A DNA stretch of 64,000 nucleotides from Fluviicoccus sp. (GTDB lineage: Bacteria > Pseudomonadota > Gammaproteobacteria > Pseudomonadales > Moraxellaceae). Location: positions 153,829 through 217,828 of the forward strand of contig NZ_JAUSMX010000005.1 of the NCBI RefSeq assembly GCF_030646115.1, in the 5' to 3' direction. Below the pieces are notes generated by a model, which searched no databases, was not told the DNA's origin, and saw only the letters and a program-made list of their open reading frames with translations. A program made the position numbers and the translations under genes. Positions 58,154 to 64,000 of this stretch are shown one piece after another (the stretch's first letter is position 1; every line of letters starts with the position of its first letter).

Positions 58154-58488
58154 AAGGCCCCCGAGGATGCCGGTTTGCGGCGGATGCGCTTGGGCAGTTG
58201 TTCGTCCATCAGCGTCAACCCGATGTCGTCGTTGGGGGTATCCAGCAGGTGTTCCAGCGCCCGGATTTCGCCGAACACATGCAGGGCGCGGGCATAAAAA
58301 TGGATGGGTATGCGGGTATCGCCCTTTTCCATGCGGCGGACGGTGGAAACGGATGCGCCCATGCGCTCGGCCAGAGAGGCTTGGGAGATATGACGGCGGC
58401 GGCGGGCAAGCGAGATGTCGTTGCCCAGCTTGAGGATGGCTCGCTCTACCGGCAATGGCAGCGGGGTTTCCATGTTTGGCGTTCCCAT
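58150..58488 (-). CDS. hipB: HipB-like antitoxin (XRE family)
   Basis: A 112-residue protein with a helix-turn-helix at about residues 22-58 (ISLARRRRHISQASLAERMGA, then STVRRMEKGD) and a C-terminal helical part. It should bind HipA and repress the operon. A CGTTTC-CTAT-GAAACG palindrome at 58560-58575 is a candidate operator. Start at 58488 chosen; a second Met lies five codons on. Confidence 0.85.
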   Translation of the reverse strand: MGTPNMETPLPLPVERAILKLGNDISLARRRRHISQASLAERMGASVSTVRRMEKGDTRIPIHFYARALHVFGEIRALEHLLDTPNDDIGLTLMDEQLPKRIRRKPASSGAL

Positions 58489-58559
58489 AAGAATGCTTTT
58501 GGAAGTTTAAGTGTCCAATAGGAATGATTATGCGACTTGAACAAGAGTAAGGCAATAAA

Positions 58560-58575
58560 CGTTTCCTATGAAACG
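58560..58575. promoter_or_regulatory. putative HipB operator
   Basis: CGTTTC-CTAT-GAAACG is a perfect 6+4+6 palindrome 72 bp upstream of the hipB start, in the form of known HipB sites with a short spacer. Only one perfect copy is evident. Confidence 0.45.
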
Positions 58576-58716
58576 ATTAATGCCTATAAAGTACCCCAAC
58601 AGATTGCTTAAGGTGCATGGATGAACCTGCACGGTCCGTTCCGATGTTCAGCATGCCAACCTGAGCAAAAACTCAGTTATTCTCTACTGCCATACCACCC
58701 CTCGCCGGAGTCGCCT

Positions 58717-59340
58717 TTGAAACACCCGACCTTTGATCTGGAGCCCAAAAAGCGCCCGCGCCAAGGTCGTTCACAAGCCACCTGGGACGCCATGCTGGAT
58801 GCGACGGCTCAGCTTCTGTGCGAGCGGGGTTATCACGGGTTGACCACGAATCATGTGGCGGAGCTTTCCGGGGTAAGCATTGGCACGGTGTATGAGTATT
58901 TTCCGGGGAAGGATGCGTTGGTGGCTGAGGTGGTGGAACGGTGCATCCGCAAGCAGCTGGCGGGAATGCTGGCGATTGCGCAGGAGATCATTCCTCTGCC
59001 TGGCCGCGAGGGGGTGCGGTTTGCGGTGGATGCGGCGTACCGGTTGATGTTGCGGGACAAGGCGTTGATCAGGGTGATGCTGTTCGAGGTTCCGTTTACG
59101 CGCGAGCTGGAGTCGTTCCAGAATTTGGGGGCGATGTTGTTGCGGGTGGCGGTGACGTCGAATCGGGAGGCGGCGCCGCATTACCGGGTGTTTTCGTCGC
59201 CGGCGTCGTTGTTTTTGATGAATACGCTGATGGGCGGAACGCTGTTGCAGGTGGTGTTGGGGCCGCCGGCGGGGGTTGCGGTGGAGGAGATTTTGGGGGA
59301 GTTGACGGAGAGGTTGATTGATTGGACGGTGGCGGAGTGA
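58717..59340 (+). CDS. TetR/AcrR family regulator (intact copy)
   Basis: A 207-residue regulator. N-terminal DNA-binding domain: RSQATWDAMLDATAQLLCERGYHGLTTNHVAELSGVSIGTVYEYFPGKDAL (in parts). The remainder is an all-helical ligand domain. The TTG start at 58717 is supported by CGGAG upstream and by conservation in the truncated copy; an in-frame ATG at 58621 would add 32 unrelated residues. It probably controls the molybdopterin operon from which hipBA now separates it. The 3' 240 bp are extremely C-poor. Confidence 0.85.
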   Translation: MKHPTFDLEPKKRPRQGRSQATWDAMLDATAQLLCERGYHGLTTNHVAELSGVSIGTVYEYFPGKDALVAEVVERCIRKQLAGMLAIAQEIIPLPGREGVRFAVDAAYRLMLRDKALIRVMLFEVPFTRELESFQNLGAMLLRVAVTSNREAAPHYRVFSSPASLFLMNTLMGGTLLQVVLGPPAGVAVEEILGELTERLIDWTVAE

Positions 59341-59407
59341 GGACGGAATCGATAAGGCTGGAAGGTAGTATATCTGGCATGCTCTCATAGAACCTACTTG
59401 CCAAAAT

Positions 59408-59424
59408 ATAACCCATTAGGTTAT
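59408..59424. promoter_or_regulatory. MqsA operator upstream of mqsRA
   Basis: ATAACC-CATTA-GGTTAT is a palindrome that fits the known MqsA site AACCT-N(2-4)-AGGTT closely. It lies 31 bp before the mqsR start. Confidence 0.7.
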
Positions 59425-59455
59425 TTTTAACGGTGCTCAAACATTGGATGTTGGG

Positions 59456-59764
59456 ATGGAAAAGCGTACGCCACACTGTCGGCTTGATAGGGTCAAGACA
59501 TTGATTGCTGAGGGGAAAGTTCGAGTCACCGGCACAGCGCTTCGTGGTGCGGCGAGTTTGGGACTGGATGTAACCGGAATGATTGCCGTTGTGAATTCCC
59601 TGAACCGGACTGATTTCTACAAGAGCATGACGACTCATGCGGATCATCAGGTTTGGCAGGATGTTTACCGTCCCACAACATCTGTTGGTCAGGTCTATCT
59701 GAAACTGACCGTTATTGATGATGTGCTGATTGTGTCTTTCAAGGCACTGGAGAATGAATCATGA
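59456..59764 (+). CDS. mqsR: MqsR-like mRNA interferase toxin
   Basis: A 102-residue RelE-fold toxin beginning MEKRTPHCRLDRVKTLI, with DFYKSMTTHADHQVWQDVYRP and YLKLTVIDDVLIVSFK, close to Escherichia coli MqsR, which cleaves mRNA at GCU. The ATG at 59456 is the family start. Its 3' end overlaps mqsA by 4 bp, toxin first, as in the known operon. Confidence 0.93.
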   Translation: MEKRTPHCRLDRVKTLIAEGKVRVTGTALRGAASLGLDVTGMIAVVNSLNRTDFYKSMTTHADHQVWQDVYRPTTSVGQVYLKLTVIDDVLIVSFKALENES

Positions 59765-60156
59765 AATGTCCGGCTTGCGGCGCGGCTGATCTGGTGCATG
59801 ATTTTCGTGATCTGCCTTATGCCTACAAAGGGCAATCGACGGTCATTCCCGGTGTGGATGGGGATTTCTGTCCTGCTTGCGATGAAAGCGTGTTGAGTCT
59901 GGCGGAGTCCGAGCGGGTGTCGGGGTTGATGCTGGCGTTCAATAAACAGGTCAATGGCAGTCTTGCTGACCCCTTCTTCATCATGCGGGTTCGGAAAAAG
60001 CTCCAGTTGGATCAGAAAGAGGCTGGCAGGTTGTTTGGTGGCGGGGATAACGCCTTTTCGCGTTATGAGAATGGAAAAACCAAGCCGCCGATTGCGTTGT
60101 TGAAATTGTTGGCTTTGCTGGACAGACATCCAGAGTTGCTTAATGAAGTTCAATAG
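59761..60156 (+). CDS. mqsA: MqsA-like antitoxin
   Basis: A 131-residue antitoxin. The N-terminal zinc domain has CPACG and CPACDES (four Cys, about residues 3, 6, 37, 40) and the C-terminal XRE domain has QKEAGRLFGGGDNAFSRYENGKTKPP, containing the MqsA-type recognition helix. It neutralises MqsR and represses the operon at the upstream palindrome. Confidence 0.93.
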   Translation: MKCPACGAADLVHDFRDLPYAYKGQSTVIPGVDGDFCPACDESVLSLAESERVSGLMLAFNKQVNGSLADPFFIMRVRKKLQLDQKEAGRLFGGGDNAFSRYENGKTKPPIALLKLLALLDRHPELLNEVQ

Positions 60157-60294
60157 TTGCAAGGTCAGATCACGGGAGAAAACACGATTAAACTCCGATC
60201 TTCTTCTACCCCAAGTAGTACCAAAACCACACCCATTTCCGGTCATAATGAGGGCGGACACATTTATCTTTCCGCGTAAATTTCTCCACTACCA

Positions 60295-60666
60295 ATGGGG
60301 AACGTCTTGCCACTGAGCAACAGGGCCATAATTTGGGCCGTCGCCAATGTTTCTGGGATCGCGATCTACTTGCGCAACTCTGTAGCTCTTTGGCCAACTC
60401 CTGAAGACCAAGGATTCCCTGGTGGTCCTGGGGATGGTCTGTATTGGCTGCTGTGCGTCGCACCATTTCTCTTTCTCTTTGCGATCGTCAACGCAACAGC
60501 ACTCATACACCTGATTCGCACTCGTCGCAGTTCGTCGATGCATCGTTTCTTTGCATGGCTGCTCATCGTTTTTGTGTGGTTTCTTACTGTGGCTTATAGC
60601 GAGCATCGCTCACGTCATGTCAGTCCGGAATACAGCGTTTTGAACGCGAACAGCCATGCAGCCTAA
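60295..60666 (+). CDS. hypothetical membrane protein
   Basis: A 123-residue protein with three hydrophobic segments (about 10-25, 49-73 and 85-102) and a charged C-terminus. No family recognised. Codon use and lower GC differ from the nif genes, in line with its place in an accessory patch after mqsRA. There is no strong ribosome site at the ATG, so the start is uncertain. Confidence 0.55.
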   Translation: MGNVLPLSNRAIIWAVANVSGIAIYLRNSVALWPTPEDQGFPGGPGDGLYWLLCVAPFLFLFAIVNATALIHLIRTRRSSSMHRFFAWLLIVFVWFLTVAYSEHRSRHVSPEYSVLNANSHAA

Positions 60667-60755
60667 CCCCTAATAACCTCGCAGTCCTCATTGGTTAGCC
60701 CAAGATCGCGACTCAGCGCTGCCAGAGTTATCTTGCGTATTGTCAAGTTAGCCAT
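60663..60755 (-). pseudogene. possible remnant of a FitA/VapB-type antitoxin
   Basis: A 30-codon frame reads MANLTIRKITLAALSRDLGL and ends quickly at a stop. The first eight residues match the usual start of ribbon-helix-helix antitoxins (MANLTIRN-type), but the rest of the domain and the toxin are absent. Could be chance. Confidence 0.3.
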
Positions 60756-60804
60756 GTTCAGCCCCTTACATAGCGCAACATACACTGATAGAAATCTAAG
60801 TTAC

Positions 60805-61761
60805 CTAATTCAATCCGGCAAGCCAAACCCCCAACCCCTGCGCATTCAACCGTAAATCCATCCCCAACAACCCCTCCAGCTCCTCATCGTTCTGCTGGCA
60901 ACCATGCCCCCGCGCACGCCCGAAAAGATAAACCCTCATCCCCGCCACCAGCCGCGCCTCCAAATCCCCCGCCCCACCGGCATCCCTCGCCGCCAAAGCC
61001 AGCGCCACATAATCGTCCACCTGCCCCAACAACCGTTCCCCCAGCGCCTGCGGATTCTCCACCACCCCATAATGCGTCAGATACATCCGCTCCGGCTGCA
61101 ACGCCAGCAACCGCCGAATCGACGCCTTCAACGCCTCCGGCTCAAACTGCACCGGCGTCGTCGTCGGGATAATGAACGGCCCTTTCGCGGTGGTCAGCGC
61201 CGGATACGCCAGCCCAAAAGTATCCCCGGTAAACACCCCCTTCGACGCCGGATCAAACACACAGAAATGATGCCGCGCATGCCCCGGCGTATCCAGAAAC
61301 ACCAGCTTGCGGTCACCCAGCATCGCCTCGCTTCCGTCCTCCATGCTGCGCACCCGTGACGCCTCCACCGGAATGATGTCACCATACACCTTCGCAAATT
61401 CCGCCTCGCCGTACACGGCAATGGCACCCGCCTTCAACTTGCCCGGCTCAATCAGATGCCGTGCGCCCTTGGGATGCACCAGCAAGGTCGCATCCGGCAA
61501 ACACTGCATCAGCCCGCCTACACCCCCGGCATGATCCAGATGCACATGGGTGGGAATTACATACTTCACCTGTTCGGGACGGATATTGCGCTGCTCCAGC
61601 ACCGCCAGGATGCGCGGTACGCTGTTGTTGGTGCCGGTTTCAATCAGCGCGTAATCATCACCGCCTTGCACCAGATAACAGGCGACCAGCTCGTCGCGCA
61701 CCATGCCGGATTCAATGCGGGTAATGCCGTGGCCAAGGTCGAGGGTGGGTTCGAAGGGCAT
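60805..61761 (-). CDS. metallo-beta-lactamase fold hydrolase
   Basis: A 318-residue MBL-fold protein with the metal motif PTHVHLDHAGG near residue 75, TPGHARHHFCVF near 160, FTGDTFGLAY near 180 and LTHYGV near 230. It resembles glyoxalase-II-like and cyclase-type hydrolases; substrate unknown. The ATG at 61761 sits 7 bp after GGAG; an ATG two codons upstream is possible. The 3' third is strongly C-poor on the coding strand. It stands alone and divergent from the radical SAM gene. Confidence 0.85.
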   Translation of the reverse strand: MPFEPTLDLGHGITRIESGMVRDELVACYLVQGGDDYALIETGTNNSVPRILAVLEQRNIRPEQVKYVIPTHVHLDHAGGVGGLMQCLPDATLLVHPKGARHLIEPGKLKAGAIAVYGEAEFAKVYGDIIPVEASRVRSMEDGSEAMLGDRKLVFLDTPGHARHHFCVFDPASKGVFTGDTFGLAYPALTTAKGPFIIPTTTPVQFEPEALKASIRRLLALQPERMYLTHYGVVENPQALGERLLGQVDDYVALALAARDAGGAGDLEARLVAGMRVYLFGRARGHGCQQNDEELEGLLGMDLRLNAQGLGVWLAGLN

Positions 61762-62056
61762 GTTCATGCTCCAGTGGGTGTGATGTTTTACAGCGCCCCG
61801 GATACGGCGGGCCTTTGTCTCGGACATGATCGTTATGCATTGAGCGTGCAGATCATGATGCAATCCTGAACGTAGGTATTCTGCATACCGGCATCCGTAT
61901 CCACAAGCGCATGATACCTTCATGTTCCTCACCAGAGGCAGCTTCGTGAAGCCCCGGTGAAGTCTCCGTGAAACCGCACAACGCCCCCTTCTGACCGCCA
62001 TGCGTTCATGACTATAGTCCGCTCAACCCCCCAAACGGCTTACGGACACATTCGCC

Positions 62057-63631
62057 ATGACCAGCATTTTCCACCCCGACAAACAGACCATCGCCCCGCT
62101 GAACATCGTCCTGGTCAATCCGCCTCACACGGCCATCGGCAGCCGGATTCCCCGCGAACACCTGCCACCTCTCGGCCTCCTCAGCATCGGTGGACCGCTG
62201 ATCGATGCCGGGTTCCAGGTCAGCCTGATTGACGCAGAACTCGCCCCGATGAACTTGCCTGATATTGTTGACGCCCTGCTCGCCAAGGGACCGGATGTGG
62301 TGATGCTGGGCCACTCCGGCTCCAGTTCCGCGCACCAGACCGTGCTGGAGCTGTGCGTGCTGCTCAAGCGCAGCCTGCCGGATGTCATGGTCGTTTACGG
62401 CGGTGTGCATCCCACCTACCACTGGGATGAAATCTTGCGCGACTATCCCGCTATTGACTGCATCGTGCGTGGTGAAGGTGAACAAACGGCACTCAGCGTG
62501 ATGCGGGCCATCGCAAACGGCGCGCCGCTGGAAAGCGTGGACTGCATCGCGTTCCGCCGTGACGGTGCTGTCATCGCTACGCCGGCCGCCGCGATGATCC
62601 GTAACCTTGACGACTACCGCGTCGGCTGGGAGCTGATTGATCATCGCCATTATTCCTACTGGGGCGGCAAACGGGCGGTGGTGGTGCAGTTCTCGCGTGG
62701 CTGTCCCTACTTGTGCAACTATTGCGGCCAGCGCGGTTTCTGGACACAGTGGCGGCACCGTGACCCGGAAAAGTTCGCCAGGGAACTGGCCCGCCTGCAC
62801 CGCGAGCACGGGGTGGAACTGATCAATTTCGCCGATGAACTGCCCACCGGTTCGCGCAAGGCCTGGCGGCGTTTTCTGGAGGCGCTGATTGCCGAGGATG
62901 TGCCCTTGCTGCTGGTTGGCTCCACCCGCGCGGGCGATATCGTGCGCGATGCGGATATCCTCCACCTGTACAAGAAAGCGGGGGTCATCCGCTTCCTGCT
63001 GGGCATCGAGAATTATGATGAGAACACCCTGAAGGCCATCCGCAAGGGTGGCAGCATCCGCGAGGATCAGGAGGCCATCCGTTTGCTCCGGCAACACGGT
63101 ATTGTCTCCATGGCGACCTATGTAATCGGCTTTCAGGAAGAAAGCGACCGAGATTTCTGGCAATCGTTCCGGCATTTGCGGGGCTATGATCCGGACCAGG
63201 TGCAACTGCTGTATGCCACCCCGCACCGCTGGACGCCGTTCTACGACACGGTCGCCGACCGACGGGTCATCCAGCCGGACACCCGCCGCTGGGATTACAA
63301 GCATCAGGTGCTGGAGGCTCCCGTTCCGGCCTGGCGGGTGTTTGTCTGGTTCAAGCTGATTGAGGTGCTGATGCAGGCCCGCCCCCGCGTGTTGCTGCGC
63401 ATGCTATTCCACCCGGATGCGGATTACCGGCATGCCATGCGCTGGTATACACGGATCGGACGGCGGGTCTGGTTTCATGAGGTGGCGGATTTTCTGTTTG
63501 GGGCGAAGCGGCTGGATAACGGGCCAACGTTACGGGATTTCATGGGGCTGTCACTGGCGGGGCGGGAATATGCGTTGGCGAAACGGAAGAAGCGTGAGAT
63601 GGGGGAGCGTATTGTGCTGGTGGCGGATTGA
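62057..63631 (+). CDS. B12-binding radical SAM protein, BchE-like
   Basis: A 524-residue protein with an N-terminal cobalamin-binding domain (about 15-150; LPPLGLLSIGGPLIDAGF, HSGSSSAHQT and GGVHPTYHWDE) and a radical SAM domain with CPYLCNYCGQRGFW (C-x3-C-x2-C, about 217-224). The C-terminal 100 residues fit the BchE group (anaerobic Mg-protoporphyrin ester cyclase) in outline, but no other bacteriochlorophyll gene is nearby, so the real substrate may differ. ATG at 62057; RBS unclear. Confidence 0.82.
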   Translation: MTSIFHPDKQTIAPLNIVLVNPPHTAIGSRIPREHLPPLGLLSIGGPLIDAGFQVSLIDAELAPMNLPDIVDALLAKGPDVVMLGHSGSSSAHQTVLELCVLLKRSLPDVMVVYGGVHPTYHWDEILRDYPAIDCIVRGEGEQTALSVMRAIANGAPLESVDCIAFRRDGAVIATPAAAMIRNLDDYRVGWELIDHRHYSYWGGKRAVVVQFSRGCPYLCNYCGQRGFWTQWRHRDPEKFARELARLHREHGVELINFADELPTGSRKAWRRFLEALIAEDVPLLLVGSTRAGDIVRDADILHLYKKAGVIRFLLGIENYDENTLKAIRKGGSIREDQEAIRLLRQHGIVSMATYVIGFQEESDRDFWQSFRHLRGYDPDQVQLLYATPHRWTPFYDTVADRRVIQPDTRRWDYKHQVLEAPVPAWRVFVWFKLIEVLMQARPRVLLRMLFHPDADYRHAMRWYTRIGRRVWFHEVADFLFGAKRLDNGPTLRDFMGLSLAGREYALAKRKKREMGERIVLVAD

Positions 63632-63657
63632 GTAATAACCCGGGATGAAAGAATGCG

Positions 63658-63679
63658 ATTTATACCAGTCGATATAAAT
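63658..63679. terminator. AT-rich hairpin between convergent genes
   Basis: ATTTATA and TATAAAT pair around an eight-base loop, between the stop of the BchE-like gene and that of the interrupted ABC gene. Weak as a terminator because the stem is short and AT-only. Confidence 0.35.
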
Positions 63680-63712
63680 TTCATGCGCTTGATAAAGCAC
63701 ATCGCCAATACT

Positions 63713-63865
63713 CTAGGGATTCGAGTATGCCTGCCGCCCTTCCCCCGGCTCCTCCTGTGTCACGCCATCACGAATATGATAAATGCGCTTGAAGGTCGGG
63801 ATGATCTTCTCGTCATGCGTCACCACGATAATGGCCGTGTTGAAACGCTGCGCCATGTCGTTAAC
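63713..63865 (-). pseudogene. ABC transporter ATP-binding protein, 3' fragment cut by an IS
   Basis: About 50 codons read VNDMAQRFNTAIIVVTHDEK, then IIPTFKRIYHIRDG and a short acidic tail to the stop at 63713. VVTHDEK and the following part match the H-loop and C-terminus of DevA/LolD-type ATPases. The frame loses similarity just upstream of VN (about 63865), where the IS element begins. The rest of the gene, if present, lies beyond the right edge. Confidence 0.7.
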
Positions 63866-64000
63866 AGGGTGGTGAAAAACCCTCTGCCGGTCGCTGCCTG
63901 ATGATGCGACAATAGCACAACATTTCCTGAAATCGACACCCGTCCCATGCGTGGCTCCGACACCCGGCAGGGAAGCCTGTTCAGCTATGTGAACCTGGAC
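63866..64000 (+). mobile_element. IS5-like insertion sequence, left end (partial)
   Basis: Sequence from CAGGGTGGTGAAAAACCCTC on does not continue the ABC gene and leads into a transposase start. The exact end and the target duplication cannot be fixed because the right end is outside the window. Confidence 0.6.
63947..64000 (+). CDS. IS5-family-like transposase, partial (5' end)
   Basis: The ATG at 63947 opens a frame MRGSDTRQGSLFSYVNLD that runs off the window. This matches the common start of IS5/IS1182-type DDE transposases (MRG-x-D-x-x-x-G-x-LFSYVxLE). Only 18 codons are visible, so the family call is provisional. Confidence 0.6.
   Translation, partial: MRGSDTRQGSLFSYVNLD

Noticed and set aside
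60661..60701. Possible integron attC site (GCCTAAC ... GGTTAGCC) after the hypothetical membrane gene
   Set aside because: The right arm does not fit GTTRRRY, the inner L boxes are not evident, and no integrase or further cassette is present.
63653..63901. Plus-strand 82-codon frame at the right end
   Set aside because: It is antisense to the recognisable ABC ATPase fragment, which has the conserved VVTHDEK stretch.

Overview
The window is a nearly complete molybdenum-nitrogenase island from a GC-rich gammaproteobacterium. The evidence is the NifL/NifA regulatory pair (typical of Gamma- and some Betaproteobacteria), an Rnf1-nafY module arranged as in Azotobacter and Pseudomonas stutzeri, cydPABX, and a PhaB-type acetoacetyl-CoA reductase. 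A polyhydroxyalkanoate-storing relative such as a Competibacter-like lineage would fit, but that is inference; there is no rRNA or other taxonomic marker here.

Layout. 0-9 kb: a START-domain protein, the cytochrome bd operon cydPABX behind an FNR/Anr-like box, a secreted DUF2252 protein, phaB, and a divergent phosphate acyltransferase/acetate kinase pair. 9-15.5 kb (minus): nifQ, a NifO-like ArsC-fold protein, a 2[4Fe-4S] ferredoxin and nifB, then nifA and nifL. 16-22.8 kb (plus): rnfABCDGEH, nafY and an unknown protein. 22.8-30.5 kb: a SIR2-like gene divergent from nifHDKTY, a small nif-associated protein and lrv. 30.5-31.3 kb: a REP-associated tyrosine transposase (RAYT) framed by two inverted REP pairs. 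31.5-37.3 kb: nifENX, a DUF269 protein, a DUF683 protein, two ferredoxins, an unknown gene and a DUF364-like gene. 38.1-41.7 kb (minus): modEABC with a ModE operator. 43.2-51.4 kb: iscA-nif, nifUSV, cysE, an unknown TPR-like gene, nifWZM and a ClpX paralogue. 51.6-52.7 kb: nifF and a Rieske ferredoxin. 52.7-56.6 kb (minus): a molybdopterin oxidoreductase with a ferredoxin and a ferredoxin-NADP reductase. 56.7-60.8 kb: an accessory patch with a truncated tetR copy, hipBA, an intact tetR and mqsRA. The right end holds an MBL-fold hydrolase, a BchE-like B12-binding radical SAM protein, and an ABC-transporter gene interrupted by an IS5-like element.

How it works together. Eight sigma-54 (GG-N10-GC) promoters can be read, in front of nifB, nifL, rnfA, the SIR2 gene, nifH, nifE, iscA-nif and nifF. 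Exact TGT-N10-ACA NifA sites accompany them, shared where promoters diverge. NifL/NifA should therefore control electron supply (Rnf, NifF, ferredoxins), the structural genes, FeMo-co assembly (NifB, Q, E, N, X, V and NafY/NifY), Fe-S supply (IscA, NifU, NifS, CysE) and maturation (NifW, Z, M, ClpX). Molybdate enters through ModABC under ModE; cytochrome bd may give respiratory protection.

The least explained parts are the SIR2-like protein built into the nif regulon but lacking the expected catalytic His, the unknown genes at the ends of the rnf-nafY and nifENX operons, the hipBA insertion between two diverged copies of the tetR 5' end, and the RAYT island lodged between lrv and the nifE activator site. 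No tRNA, rRNA or CRISPR array was seen.
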